Below, in pieces: positions 26,950 through 36,615 of a stretch of DNA of 64,000 nucleotides (within the stretch, counting starts at the first letter, position 1; each line of letters starts with the position of its first letter). Below the pieces are notes generated by a model. That model saw nothing but the letters and a program-made list of their open reading frames with translations, was not told the DNA's origin and did not search any database. The position numbers and the translations under genes were made by a program. This DNA comes from JAKAGZ01 sp964412105 (GTDB lineage Bacteria; Bacteroidota; Ignavibacteria; Ignavibacteriales; Ignavibacteriaceae): the NCBI GenBank assembly GCA_964412105.1, contig CAYPNM010000011.1, forward strand, positions 1 to 64,000. Direction: 5' to 3'.

Positions 26950-27453
26950 TTATGACAGATAAAGATATGGTTTCCAGTTATCGTCTAATTTGCCGACAAC
27001 ATTCTTAATGAACATGATATGACTTGGCTTAAATGGTTTGTTAAGAAGACTTAAATTTGCTTCGTCTGGAGTTCTGTCTCCTTTTTTATTATTGCAGTTT
27101 GTACAAGCAGCTACAAGATTTTCCCATGAGTCACTTCCCCCCCGTGCTTTGGGAACCACGTGGTCAATAGTTAATGGAAGATCACTTCTGCCGCAATAAG
27201 CACATTTAAATGAATCTCGTCTAAGAATATTTTTTCTGGTAAGAACGACTTTTTTATAAGGAATGGTAATAAACCTGCTAAGTCGTATAATGCTGGGCCA
27301 GGGATAAACTCTGGAAACTGTCCTTAAATTTTTTCTTCCATCATCAAGGATGAGTTCAGCTTTTCCAAGGTAAATAAGTATAATCGCTTTTTTTATATTG
27401 CAGATTGTTAATGGTTCATAGCTTTGATTTAGTATAAGAACCTTTGCATTCAA
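26950..27453 (-). CDS. Stand-alone HNH endonuclease-family protein
   Basis: A 167-residue protein with a complete HNH module: CxxC in FKCAYCGR, then LTIDHVVPKARGGSDSWENLVAACTNCN (about 93-120). The N-terminal ~75 residues (VLILNQSYEPLTICNIKKAI) match a group of conserved, chromosomally encoded HNH proteins I know from Bacteroidota and relatives. Nothing around it suggests restriction, an intron or a phage. The biological role is unknown. The start appears to be TTG 27453, because the nearby ATG is out of frame. Confidence 0.88.
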   Translation of the reverse strand: MNAKVLILNQSYEPLTICNIKKAIILIYLGKAELILDDGRKNLRTVSRVYPWPSIIRLSRFITIPYKKVVLTRKNILRRDSFKCAYCGRSDLPLTIDHVVPKARGGSDSWENLVAACTNCNNKKGDRTPDEANLSLLNKPFKPSHIMFIKNVVGKLDDNWKPYLYLS

Positions 27454-28450
27454 TTTACCATTTAAGCGTTTTGAAGATTCGAAGACTAACCTCCAGTTTC
27501 TTTTTTATCCTATATATTAAAATAGATTCTTTAAATAATTTTAACAATAAAAAGAAAAATACAAATTGCCGGAAATATTTTAAACCCAAAAAACAAGCAT
27601 TGATTAAGGTATCATCAATAGCCGTAAAATGGCAATTATGCAGCTAGAAACATAAATAAAGATATTAAAGTTTCTCTTTATTAATAATTTATTTTCAGCT
27701 TTTATTTAATAGTTTACTTTAGTTACTAAATATGTAAATATATGCATTTTGAGTATTATTCGGCAAACTAAAATTACCGATAATGTCCCAGTTAGAAGGA
27801 TAAAAAATCACGGGCAATTTGGTCTAAATTAAAATCAATCAGGACCAATAATGGAGATTATCCAATAAGTAAACGGCATTGCCTTCTATTACTCCTTTTG
27901 TTTGCATTTAGGCAGCTTGGCAGCTGTTATTAGCCCCATTTATATCCGCTTGCTCTGATAATTGTTCTGAAGCCTCATTTACCTTAAAATTAACGTCTCT
28001 ATAAGAAGTCTGCCAAATTGGCAGACTTTTCTATCTCCTGTACAACTCCTATACAACTGGTATGTACCCCCCTTAAAAATCCCTAAAAACAGGTACCAAA
28101 ATCTGTTCTAATTTGACAAATTTGACATACTAAACTGAGGCCCTTTTATACTTGAAAACCGCTGAATGATAGTCAAAACAGTTGGGTTATTCCGTAGTTG
28201 GAAAAGATAATACTGCTAGGCCTCAGGGAATCGCCTAATACAAAGTGGTTGTCTATCGGATTACATATCGGTATATAATTTTGGTTCGGTCAGAGATTAA
28301 AAATTCTCACGCAGCCTTGGAAAGATAAGCTTATAGGATCAAAATGACTGTTTGTGAAAATTGCTGATTTGAATTAGAACCTTATTAAATTGCCTAAAAT
28401 AATCAATGTATATAATTATGTGAGTAATAATTAGGGCGGAGCAATCCTAT
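27454..28450. other. 1-kb spacer without recognisable genes
   Basis: This stretch lies between the HNH gene start and the acpS stop. Both strands carry only short open frames (22-41 codons) without a convincing start or family. It holds a good plus-strand terminator hairpin (28006-28030) and an 8-bp inverted repeat, CTGAGGCC at 28135-28142 and GGCCTCAG at 28219-28226, around a 76-nt insert. A non-coding RNA or a decayed gene is possible; I recognise no Rfam-type RNA. Confidence 0.5.
28006..28030 (+). terminator. Orphan plus-strand terminator-like hairpin
   Basis: A 9-bp perfect stem (AAGTCTGCC with GGCAGACTT) closes a 5-nt AAATT loop and is followed by TTTT. The other strand lacks a T run. 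No plus-strand gene precedes it for about 20 kb, so it may end an unannotated transcript. Confidence 0.55.
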
Positions 28451-28828
28451 TTATGAATTCTTATAAATAATTGCTACACAAGCTACGTAATCTCTGGAGT
28501 GACTCATTGATATTCTCAGATTCTTACCTTTAGTTAGAAATCCTTTGAGCTTTCCCTTCAGGCTGACTACAGGCATTCCGTTAGGCTCATTGGAGATTTC
28601 TATATCTTGCCAAGTTGCCTTTTCATGCCAGCCTGTTGTTAATGCTTTATAAACAGCTTCCTTTGCGGCAAATCTTGCTGCCAAATGCTGATACTTGCTG
28701 GCTTTACTTAAACAATATTCTAATTCAGATTTTGTATATATTTTCGAAAGAAATTTTTCACCGAATTTATCAACGCTTTCCTTAATTCTGTCAATTTCAA
28801 TTATATCTATTCCAACACCGATGATCAT
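28451..28828 (-). CDS. acpS: Holo-[acyl-carrier-protein] synthase
   Basis: A 125-residue phosphopantetheinyl transferase activating ACP for fatty-acid synthesis. The N-terminal motif GVGIDIIEIDRI holds the Mg-binding Asp, and ARFAAKEAVYKAL holds the second acidic site; both are intact. ATG 28828 is chosen because it puts GVGIDI at the N-terminus; it lies 4 nt after the ggt stop. A longer in-frame start would read into ggt. Confidence 0.95.
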   Translation of the reverse strand: MIIGVGIDIIEIDRIKESVDKFGEKFLSKIYTKSELEYCLSKASKYQHLAARFAAKEAVYKALTTGWHEKATWQDIEISNEPNGMPVVSLKGKLKGFLTKGKNLRISMSHSRDYVACVAIIYKNS

Positions 28829-28832
28829 AATT

Positions 28833-30563
28833 TTAGTATCCTTCAGCAGAACCGCTTCCTCTTGGATCAGCGGTTCCATAAATAAGGTGATCATTATAAT
28901 TAATCATAATACCTTCAGCAAGGCCTAGAACACGAAATTTTCTCGTAATATTTGCAAGTCTGTATCCCATTTTAATTAAATTTCTTATCACATCTTTGCT
29001 CAAAGCAAATTTTTCAGAGTATACCACATCAGGATACCATTGATTATGGATTCTGGGGGCCGCTATTGCTTGAAAAATATTCATATTGAAATCTATACAA
29101 TTCATTATAACCTGTAATACAACAGTAATTATTGTTGAACCGCCCGGAGATCCAATTATTATATAAGGCTTATTATTTTTTAAAACAATAGTAGGGGTCA
29201 TCGAACTTAGCATTCGTTTCTGAGGTTGAATTGAATTTGCATCTGTACCAAGCAATCCGAATTGGTTGGGTGCTCCCGGCTTTGCACTAAAATCATCCAT
29301 CTCATTATTTAAAAGAAATCCGGCTCCATCAACGACTATTTTTGATCCGAACGCAGAATTTATTGTGGTTGTTACACTAACTGCATTTCCATTTTCATCA
29401 TAAACAGAATAGTGTGTAGTCTCATTGCTTTCTTTGTAATCCGATGGTTTCAGTGAAGTTATTTCATCTGCAGGTTCTGCATGGTTTCCCGCTTTTTCGA
29501 TTTTATCAAAAATTGCCTTAGCATATTTCTTCGATATAAGTGTTTTAACTGGAACATCGTAGAAATCAGGATCACCAAGATTATAGGTCCTGTCTGCATA
29601 AACATATTTCATTGCTTCAACAAGTCTATGAATATATTGACTACTTCCCCAATCATTTGATTTAAAATTGTAATTTTCCAAAATGTTCAATAGTTCAATT
29701 AAAGCAATTCCTCCGCTGCTTGGTGGAGCCATAGACACTATTTCATATCCGCGGTAAGTTCCGGTTACCGGTTTCCTCTCAATAGGAGCATATCTATCTA
29801 GATCATCCTGTGTTATATAACCACCCATCGATTTTACCTGCCTTATAAGCATTTCGGCAACTTTACCCTTGTAAAATCCATCTGCTCCTTTTTCCTTAAT
29901 TTGCTCTAGCGTCATGGCAAGATCAGGCTGCTTAAATATATCACCTTCTTTATAAGGTTTCCCATTTATACAAAATATTTTATATGAAGAGGGATATTTT
30001 TTAAATTCAGACAATTCCTCTTTAAACGATTGTGCGCTATTAAAATCCAATGCCCATCCTTTACTTGCTAGGTCAATAGCCGGTTGGATTACATCAGCAA
30101 GTTTCATTGTCCCGAATCTATTAAGGGCATAAATTAAGCCGGCAACGGTTCCTGGTACACCCGACGAAGTGGTTCCTTCCTGGCTTAAAGCCGGAATATA
30201 ATTACCGTTTTTATCAAGGAACATGTTTTTATAGGCTGCCAGCGGAGCCTTTTCACGAAAGTCCACCGTAGTATTTTTTCCGTTTTTAAGGTGGATTACC
30301 ATAAAGCCTCCTCCGCCTATATTACCGGCATAAGGATAAGTTACAGCTAATGCAAATCCTACAGCAATAGCTGCATCAATGGCATTTCCACCTTCTTCTA
30401 GAATTTTAACTCCAACTTTAGAAGCAATTGTGCTGGCTGATACTACCATTCCGTGTTTATAGCAAACCGGCTGGGATGCATGGGGTGAAGACATAAAATT
30501 TGATAATGCTATAAACAAAAGGAACGTCAAATATTTCTTGCTAGAAAATGCTGATGTGCGCAT
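28833..30563 (-). CDS. ggt: Gamma-glutamyltranspeptidase
   Basis: A 576-residue exported enzyme that cleaves gamma-glutamyl bonds of glutathione and similar compounds. Signal peptide about 1-29. The autoprocessing site is ETTHYS: cleavage before T382 would make that Thr the N-terminal nucleophile of the small subunit. Substrate-site motifs PSSGGIALIE and SPGGSTIIT are present. I prefer ATG 30563 because GAAGGTG sits about 9 nt upstream; ATG 30581 is also in frame. It overlaps the mce gene by 23 nt. Confidence 0.95.
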   Translation of the reverse strand: MRTSAFSSKKYLTFLLFIALSNFMSSPHASQPVCYKHGMVVSASTIASKVGVKILEEGGNAIDAAIAVGFALAVTYPYAGNIGGGGFMVIHLKNGKNTTVDFREKAPLAAYKNMFLDKNGNYIPALSQEGTTSSGVPGTVAGLIYALNRFGTMKLADVIQPAIDLASKGWALDFNSAQSFKEELSEFKKYPSSYKIFCINGKPYKEGDIFKQPDLAMTLEQIKEKGADGFYKGKVAEMLIRQVKSMGGYITQDDLDRYAPIERKPVTGTYRGYEIVSMAPPSSGGIALIELLNILENYNFKSNDWGSSQYIHRLVEAMKYVYADRTYNLGDPDFYDVPVKTLISKKYAKAIFDKIEKAGNHAEPADEITSLKPSDYKESNETTHYSVYDENGNAVSVTTTINSAFGSKIVVDGAGFLLNNEMDDFSAKPGAPNQFGLLGTDANSIQPQKRMLSSMTPTIVLKNNKPYIIIGSPGGSTIITVVLQVIMNCIDFNMNIFQAIAAPRIHNQWYPDVVYSEKFALSKDVIRNLIKMGYRLANITRKFRVLGLAEGIMINYNDHLIYGTADPRGSGSAEGY

Positions 30564-31455
30564 CGACTTTGACACCTTCATCCTGGAGTTGCTTTATTAA
30601 TATCTTGGTGAGATTATTTAATTGGTGTAGAGACTTGTTTAGGTCGCCATAAAATTCCTTATCATAAATTAGCTTTCCAAGATTATTTCTTTTTTCAGTA
30701 GTCTCCACAGTAAATGAATTTATTTTTGTCAGCAAAGTATCTGTTTTTTGTAGAACATCTTTAAGGCTTCCTAAAGATGATGCAATATTGTCTTTGTTTT
30801 CATTTATCATTTTTTTAGCGTCACCTGTAAGTGCGTTGCTGTTTTCAATCAGTTTTCTTATATCTTCCCTGTTTTCATTCAAAATTAAATTTAGTTTCTC
30901 GGTTATTTCACTAAGATTTGACACTGAATTTTTTACATCTTTGTGCAATTTATCGTCTGTAAGATAACTATTCAATGAACTTAAAGTTATTTTTATGTCT
31001 TTTAGTGAACCAGCAATGTCTTTTTGCATATTTCCAGCCATATTCATTACATAAGGAATATCTGACATAAACTTCCCATTATGTATCTCATTAAAGTTAA
31101 AAGGTTCACTGGAAGTGCCTGGGTAAATTTCAATTCTTTTTCCACCCATTAGATCAAGCATAGCAACCGAAAATGAGGCATCATTGCTAAGTTTTACATC
31201 TTTATCAAGTGAAAGAGTTACATAAACGTCGTCACCTTTAATCTGCATATCCTTTACAAAGCCTTTTCTTACTCCACTAATAGTAACATTATCCCCAATT
31301 TCCAAACCAGCAACATTTTTAAATATAACTGTTGTTTCTTTTTCATTGGAAACTAAACTAAAATTCTTGGCCCATCCTAAAATCCAAAGGAATAAAAGAA
31401 GCCCTATAATTACTGTAATTCCGACCCTTATTTCAGTTTTTCTTTGATCGTTCAT
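30541..31455 (-). CDS. MCE/MlaD-domain lipid-transport protein
   Basis: A 304-residue protein with one N-terminal membrane span (about 11-28), an MCE domain (about 38-115, with IGDNVTISGVRKGFVKDM and DLMGGKRIEIYPG) and a long helical tail. MCE proteins form hexameric rings or tubes carrying lipids between membranes, normally with MlaE-type permease and MlaF ATPase partners. Neither partner is in the window. It overlaps both neighbours by 23 nt, ggt downstream and the small membrane protein upstream. Confidence 0.9.
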   Translation of the reverse strand: MNDQRKTEIRVGITVIIGLLLFLWILGWAKNFSLVSNEKETTVIFKNVAGLEIGDNVTISGVRKGFVKDMQIKGDDVYVTLSLDKDVKLSNDASFSVAMLDLMGGKRIEIYPGTSSEPFNFNEIHNGKFMSDIPYVMNMAGNMQKDIAGSLKDIKITLSSLNSYLTDDKLHKDVKNSVSNLSEITEKLNLILNENREDIRKLIENSNALTGDAKKMINENKDNIASSLGSLKDVLQKTDTLLTKINSFTVETTEKRNNLGKLIYDKEFYGDLNKSLHQLNNLTKILIKQLQDEGVKVDAHISIF

Positions 31456-31813
31456 TTTTCTTTTTACTATTAAGATAATCTCTAATGCTCTTTAATTCGG
31501 ATGTTGTTATTACGCTATCGGCTATAACATTAGTAAATCTTCCTACCAATGGTTTAAGATTTTCATCCGATAGATCATGAATATTTTTAGCGTTTTCAAT
31601 ATAATTTTTTATCATAACATATAACGAGTCCTTTTGAGGACTGTCTTTTACATAAGTTAACTTACTCTTAAATTCCTTGACAAAAAGCGGCAATATTATT
31701 TTTTTGCCTGGAGTAAAGATAAAGTCATTAAATTTATTTTGTAATATGTATGTGATGGATGCGACAACAATTGTTAGTATAACTATTGTCTTTATAAAAC
31801 AGCCCTTCTTCAT
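31433..31813 (-). CDS. Small membrane-anchored protein of unknown function
   Basis: A 126-residue protein: basic N-terminus, one membrane span (about 8-24, IKTIVILTIVVASITYIL), then a lysine-rich, helix-prone domain ending KKKNERSKKN. I do not recognise a family. It sits directly upstream of, and overlaps by 23 nt, the MCE gene, so the two are probably translated together. The anchor topology (short inside, long outside) mirrors that of the MCE protein, which makes a shared complex conceivable but unproven. Confidence 0.8.
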   Translation of the reverse strand: MKKGCFIKTIVILTIVVASITYILQNKFNDFIFTPGKKIILPLFVKEFKSKLTYVKDSPQKDSLYVMIKNYIENAKNIHDLSDENLKPLVGRFTNVIADSVITTSELKSIRDYLNSKKKNERSKKN

Positions 31814-31824
31814 ACATATGCTTA

Positions 31825-33105
31825 TTAAGCATTAATCCTTTCAATTAATACTTTCTTTATCCTCTTATTTGCAATTTCTTTTACAGTAAATTTATGATTT
31901 TCCAGAGAAAATGAATAGCCCTCCTTTGGTATATGGCCGGCCTGGTTAAGAACAAATCCCCCTACAGTCTCAAAATCATTTTTATCCGTATTTATGCTAA
32001 TATTTAACAAATCATTAAGCTCGTTGATTGAATATTTACCAAGCACCAATAATGAGGTCTCTGATATTTTAATTACCGGATTTTCTTCCTTATCATATTC
32101 ATCCCTAATCTCACCAATTATCTCTTCAAGTATGTCTTCAAGAGTTATAACTCCTGCTGTACCGCCATATTCATCAACAACAACTGCTATATGCATCTTT
32201 TTTTCCTGGAATATATACATTAAATCATTTATCATTTTTGTTTTAGGAACAAATAATATTTTTCGTGCTATTGAATTTACTGAGAATATACTTTGTTCTC
32301 CTTTTTCTTTTATAAATGGCAAAAGATCCTTTGCATAAATAACACCTATGATGTTGTCAAGATCATTGCGATACAATGGCAACCTGCTGTGTCCTGAAGA
32401 ATTAATTAGTGCAAAAAGCTCCGTTATATTTATGCTATCGGGGATTGCTACTATGTCTACCCTTGGTGTCATAACTTCCTGAACAGAGACAGATCTGAAA
32501 TTTACTATGCTATGAATAAGCCCCTGCTCTTCCTCAACGATAGTTCCTCTTTCATGACTTAATTTTGCAAGTTCAGTAAGTTCATCCGGTTTCATAGCTA
32601 TCTTTGTTTTATCATATTTTAGGTTTGCAATTGAAATTTTTATTGCTTCAGTTATAATTTCAGAGATCGGATAGAGAACAATATTTATCATGTAAAGAGG
32701 AACGGCGCAAAATTTAGAAAAGGTCACAGGATTTTTTGAAGCTGCAACCTTCGGAATTAATTCACCAAATATTACAATTAAAAGAGTCAAAAGTATAATT
32801 TGAATTGTTAAGGCAAGTTCTTTTGATATTACAAAATGTTGTGCAAATTCAAGTGCCAGGGATACGGCAATTATGGAAGCAGCTACATTTACAATTGTAT
32901 TTCCAATTAGAATTGTAACAAGAAGCCGCCTGGGAAACTGAAGAAGCTGAAAAATATATCTGCCAATCAAATGATTGGCAGAAAATTCATTCTTTAATTT
33001 TTTTCTGTTCAAAGAAAAAAGAGCAATTTCTGAACCAGAAAAAAAAGCCGAAGCAATAAATAAAATAAGAAGTGCTATAATCTTAGTTTGCCAGTCAACG
33101 CCCAA
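31825..33105 (-). CDS. CNNM/CorC-type transporter (DUF21-CBS-CorC_HlyC)
   Basis: A 426-residue membrane protein of the hemolysin-C-like or CNNM family. The N-terminal DUF21 domain has about four membrane segments (up to ~155), with FSGSEIALFSLNRKKL typical of the family. Two CBS domains follow (about 205-330), and the CorC_HlyC C-terminal domain begins near 340. Homologues transport or regulate Mg2+/Na+. TTG 33105 is the only plausible start, with GGAAA upstream. Confidence 0.92.
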   Translation of the reverse strand: MGVDWQTKIIALLILFIASAFFSGSEIALFSLNRKKLKNEFSANHLIGRYIFQLLQFPRRLLVTILIGNTIVNVAASIIAVSLALEFAQHFVISKELALTIQIILLTLLIVIFGELIPKVAASKNPVTFSKFCAVPLYMINIVLYPISEIITEAIKISIANLKYDKTKIAMKPDELTELAKLSHERGTIVEEEQGLIHSIVNFRSVSVQEVMTPRVDIVAIPDSINITELFALINSSGHSRLPLYRNDLDNIIGVIYAKDLLPFIKEKGEQSIFSVNSIARKILFVPKTKMINDLMYIFQEKKMHIAVVVDEYGGTAGVITLEDILEEIIGEIRDEYDKEENPVIKISETSLLVLGKYSINELNDLLNISINTDKNDFETVGGFVLNQAGHIPKEGYSFSLENHKFTVKEIANKRIKKVLIERINA

Positions 33106-33140
33106 AAATTAAATATTTCCTGCATTATTGAACATAAAAT

Positions 33141-33566
33141 TTAAAACGGCAGATCATCATTGTTATCTACCTGAACATCCGGCTCATTAACGCTGCCGCT
33201 ATTCCCTGAATTGTAATCTGCTCCCCCTGCTCCGGAAGTTGATTCAAGCGGAATTAGCTGATTCACTATTACATCGGTTGAATATCTTTTATTTCCATCT
33301 TTATCTGTATAATCACGTTTGGTAAGCCTGCCTTCTATATAAAACTTTTTTCCTTTCTTTAAATTTTCCTTATAAAAATCAGAAAGATTAAAACCAACGC
33401 AATTATGCCATGTGGTTTCATTCACAAAATTTCCATCTTTACCTTTATAACTGTGTGTAGTAGCAATTGAAAAAGTTGTAACGGAAAGATTATTGGCTGT
33501 AAACCTGGTTTCAGCATCCCTTCCAAGATTACCAATCAATTCAATTCTGTTAAGTGAAAAAGCCAT
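33141..33566 (-). CDS. ssb: Single-stranded DNA-binding protein
   Basis: A 141-residue SSB. The OB fold occupies about residues 1-108 (NRIELIGNLGRDAETRFT and the WHNCVGF strand). A short Gly/Ser/Asn-rich linker leads to the acidic tip DDLPF that recruits repair and replication partners. GGGAGAAAAG lies just before the ATG. Confidence 0.98.
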   Translation of the reverse strand: MAFSLNRIELIGNLGRDAETRFTANNLSVTTFSIATTHSYKGKDGNFVNETTWHNCVGFNLSDFYKENLKKGKKFYIEGRLTKRDYTDKDGNKRYSTDVIVNQLIPLESTSGAGGADYNSGNSGSVNEPDVQVDNNDDLPF

Positions 33567-33707
33567 TTCTTTTCTCCCTTGGTTTTTTTTATTAAAAGTG
33601 CTAAAGTTTTAATTTAATAATTTTTTATTAAAACAAACAATTAAAAAATTATATTTAGAGAATTTTATAACTTATTATGATACAATCATATACCAAATCT
33701 AGTTAAA

Positions 33708-34154
33708 TTATTTTATTACAGTAAGAATCCATGCATCTCTGAACATTTCATTTTTCCATAATTCATTTCTTATTATTTCTGCTTCAGCTTTTGTAGCAAA
33801 TGGTGGTACAATCTGAACAACATAAAGATTAACACTATTACTGTAGGATATATCTATTTTATATCTCAAAACTTTTCTGGCACTATCAGCAAATTCATTT
33901 GCTCTTTCATTGGTTGTAAATGCCCCAATCTGCACTATAAAGAACTGTGATTTACTGGGAGGATTATCAACCTTTTTCTCTACAGGTGTTTTCTTTTTTG
34001 TAGGAGTAGAAACAGGCTGATCAAATACATAAACTGAATCAGATGGAGTCCCTGTTTGATTTTCAGTTCCTTTACTTCCGCTGCACGATTGAATTAAGAA
34101 AGCAATGATTAAAAAAAATAAAAGATGCAATAATTTTAATTTGCTTTTAATCAT
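33708..34154 (-). CDS. SPOR-domain lipoprotein
   Basis: A 148-residue lipoprotein: signal peptide with lipobox LIQSC (Cys24), a Ser/Thr/Pro/Lys-rich linker (about 25-68), and a C-terminal SPOR domain (about 70-145) starting FFIVQIGAFTTNERANEFAD. SPOR domains bind denuded glycan strands at the division septum, so a role in envelope remodelling at division is the likely inference. Confidence 0.9.
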   Translation of the reverse strand: MIKSKLKLLHLLFFLIIAFLIQSCSGSKGTENQTGTPSDSVYVFDQPVSTPTKKKTPVEKKVDNPPSKSQFFIVQIGAFTTNERANEFADSARKVLRYKIDISYSNSVNLYVVQIVPPFATKAEAEIIRNELWKNEMFRDAWILTVIK

Positions 34155-34319
34155 TTACAATTGTCTCTCAAGGTTAATATTTAGTTAATTAAAATAATCT
34201 ATTATTTTACTGAATCAAAGTTCAAAATAATACCAATTATTGCTTATTCCGGCTCATCAGGTTATTTTATAACTTCAATTATATAAAATTTCATCTAATT
34301 TAAGAAAAGGTAAAATATT

Positions 34320-35099
34320 ATGAAAAGAAGATTCATTTATGTTCTTTTTATCGTGATTATTTTTACCAGCCAATTTATTTTTTCCCAAACATCTAACCAA
34401 CTGGTTGCACAGGGGGACTCTCTGATTTCGAATTTTAATGATCAGGGTGCTTTACAAAAATATCAACAGGCTGATAAACTTACACCTAACAATTGGGATA
34501 TTCTTTGGAGGCTGAGCAGAGTGTACGTTAATATTGCGAACCAGATGCCGGATACGACAGATGAACTAAAAGATGCTCAATTAGCCGAATATCAAAAAGC
34601 TTATGATCTTGCAGATAGATCTGTAAAATTGGCTCCGGATAAATCCGTTACTTATTTAAGGCGTGCTATTGCCGGAGGAAAAATAGCATTATTCAAAGGA
34701 GTATTTTCAGTCGGTGGAGTCGTTAATGCAGCTAAGGATGATTGCGAAAAAGCTATTAGTCTTGGCAACGGCGGAAACTATATACAGGCAATTGCGCATT
34801 ATGTGCTGGCGAGATCTAATGCAAAAGTTAGTGAAAAATCTAAGATTTTGAGATGGCCGCTTGGATTATCATGGGCAGATAATGAAACAGCAATTGTTGA
34901 ATATAAAAAAGCAATAGCTCTTTATCCAAATTTCAGAATGTTCTATCTTGATTATGCACGTTCCCTGATCCGGGAAGACGATTATGCTACTGCAAGGAAA
35001 ATGCTTAATAAAGTGCTGACGAGTCCTAAGCAGGAAGAAGATGATGATCAGAGAATTGTTGAAGCTAAGAATTTGCTTAATGAAATTAAAAATGAATAG
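34320..35099 (+). CDS. Exported TPR-repeat protein
   Basis: A 259-residue protein with a signal peptide (about 1-22, ends FSQ) and tetratricopeptide-like helical repeats across the mature part (for example around 40-60, 78-105, 180-205 and 210-240). Motifs such as KYQQADKLTPNNWDILWRLS and EYKKAIALYPNFRMFYLDYA are typical. It is the only plus-strand gene between 3.5 and 46.9 kb. Partners are unknown. AGG lies 9 nt before the ATG. Its transcript meets the shared terminator at 35121. Confidence 0.85.
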   Translation: MKRRFIYVLFIVIIFTSQFIFSQTSNQLVAQGDSLISNFNDQGALQKYQQADKLTPNNWDILWRLSRVYVNIANQMPDTTDELKDAQLAEYQKAYDLADRSVKLAPDKSVTYLRRAIAGGKIALFKGVFSVGGVVNAAKDDCEKAISLGNGGNYIQAIAHYVLARSNAKVSEKSKILRWPLGLSWADNETAIVEYKKAIALYPNFRMFYLDYARSLIREDDYATARKMLNKVLTSPKQEEDDDQRIVEAKNLLNEIKNE

Positions 35100-35120
35100 A
35101 TGTAATTGTAGTAATAAATG

Positions 35121-35154
35121 AAAAAGGGATGGCAATTAGCCATCCCTTTTTTTT
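35121..35154. terminator. Bidirectional terminator between TPR and FadL genes
   Basis: A 13-bp perfect stem (35121-35133 with 39-51) closes an AATTA loop, with As on one side and a run of eight Ts on the other. It sits between convergent genes and can serve both. Confidence 0.92.
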
Positions 35155-35172
35155 GATTTAGTATATTTTTTC

Positions 35173-36399
35173 TTATATGCCTATTGACAGACCTATAGAA
35201 GCTAGATGTGCATGAGAATTATAAGTTCCATTAAACGGAGGTGAAATTTTCGAAGTTGTAACATTAACTTGATTATTATATATAAACAAATAAGAGGCGT
35301 TAACTGTTACATTCTCATTTATTTTATATCCAAGACCTAAGGTGAAGCCTAATCGATTTCCTTCGGGTAATTGGGGATCTACATAATCCTCCTTAACAGG
35401 ACTTTTATCGAAATACATGCCTGCCCCTAAACTCAATTTTTCTGTAGCTTCAATCTCAGTTCCAAGTCGTACAATAAAAGAATTATCATACATTCTTGGA
35501 GTTGGAGTGGAAGCACCACTAGTAGTATAAACAATCTTCAGTGTATCAAAGCTTGACCATCCGACAAATTGTACATCAGCAAGCAATTTCACTTTGGGGC
35601 TAATCTGATAAGCAATACCACCAGTTAAATTAAACGGAGCAGTAAGATCCGCTGTTATTGGTCCATTTGGATAAGCAGGTGCCAATGCTGGCGATGGTAA
35701 TCCACTTGTTGTAGCAGTTCCTTCAAAATTATATTTAAGTTGACTATGGAATGAAAGGCCAAAGGAAACTTCAGAGGATGGTTTATAGAACAAACCTAAA
35801 TTAAAGCCGAACGCAGAATTGTCTTTGCCTTCGAGAGTGACAAGAGCATCTCCTCCGCCAAAAGCATTTGGAATAGGAGCTTTCTGGGTGATTGTAACAT
35901 TTGCCCAACTATAAACCAAACCAGCGCTTAATGAAAGTTGGTCAGAAACTTTTAATGCAACAACCGGAGAAATAGTGAATACTTTAAGGTCAGTTTGAAT
36001 GGCATCATATCTTCCTGGCCAATTAGCATCCCATTTAGTGCCTAAACCGAAAGGAGTTGTAAAACCAATTCCCAATGCAATATTATCTGTTGCTCTGTGA
36101 GATACAAAAATATGTGTGGGGAAAAATAATTGATCATCTGTCTTAAATTCAGGTCCCCCACTCGTCCACGATGAACTTGGAGCTATTAAAGTGGTACCGA
36201 AAAGAAAATGAGTACCATTTAATTGCGTAAGTCCTGCCGCGTTAAAGTAAATGGCAGAGGCATCATTTGCCAATCCGGTAAAAGCACCCCCCATTGCCAT
36301 CGCCCTGGCTGAATGTTCATTTATCTGAAAACCACCGCCAAAAATAGAACTGGTAAAAATAGAAATGAACAATACAAATATATTTAGTCTTAGTTTCAA
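35173..36399 (-). CDS. FadL/OmpP1/TodX-type outer-membrane transporter
   Basis: A 408-residue outer-membrane barrel for long-chain fatty acids or other hydrophobic compounds. Signal peptide about 1-21. The mature N-terminus GGGFQINEHSARAMAMGGAF and NDASAIYFNAAGL are the hatch signature of the family. Fourteen or so amphipathic strands follow. The start is TTG 36399 behind a perfect AAAGGAGGT only 3 nt away; no ATG is available nearby. Two inverted repeats lie upstream in a 417-nt spacer. The thiolase and HBD elsewhere in the window would fit fatty-acid use. Confidence 0.92.
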   Translation of the reverse strand: MKLRLNIFVLFISIFTSSIFGGGFQINEHSARAMAMGGAFTGLANDASAIYFNAAGLTQLNGTHFLFGTTLIAPSSSWTSGGPEFKTDDQLFFPTHIFVSHRATDNIALGIGFTTPFGLGTKWDANWPGRYDAIQTDLKVFTISPVVALKVSDQLSLSAGLVYSWANVTITQKAPIPNAFGGGDALVTLEGKDNSAFGFNLGLFYKPSSEVSFGLSFHSQLKYNFEGTATTSGLPSPALAPAYPNGPITADLTAPFNLTGGIAYQISPKVKLLADVQFVGWSSFDTLKIVYTTSGASTPTPRMYDNSFIVRLGTEIEATEKLSLGAGMYFDKSPVKEDYVDPQLPEGNRLGFTLGLGYKINENVTVNASYLFIYNNQVNVTTSKISPPFNGTYNSHAHLASIGLSIGI

Positions 36400-36615
36400 G
36401 ATACCTCCTTTTTTTTATTGGTAAGCAGAAATAACATATGAGTTAAAATTATACATCGGAAGTTGGATAGTTTTTTGTTTTATGAGTTCTTGAATTTTAA
36501 AATTCTTGATGGAAACAATTTATAATATTTAATTCTATAACCCCTTGAATAAAAAGAAATTTAAAATCTCAGTATTACTTTACTTTATTGGGCTGGCTTT
36601 TCTTATTGTTTTTAA

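Noticed and set aside
26950..27453. HNH gene as part of a restriction or defence island
   Set aside because: Neighbours are trpS and acpS-side housekeeping genes; no methylase, helicase or toxin gene is near.
27860..28032. Short minus-strand frames of 22 and 41 codons in the 1-kb spacer
   Set aside because: One lacks a start and neither resembles a family; such lengths are common by chance here.
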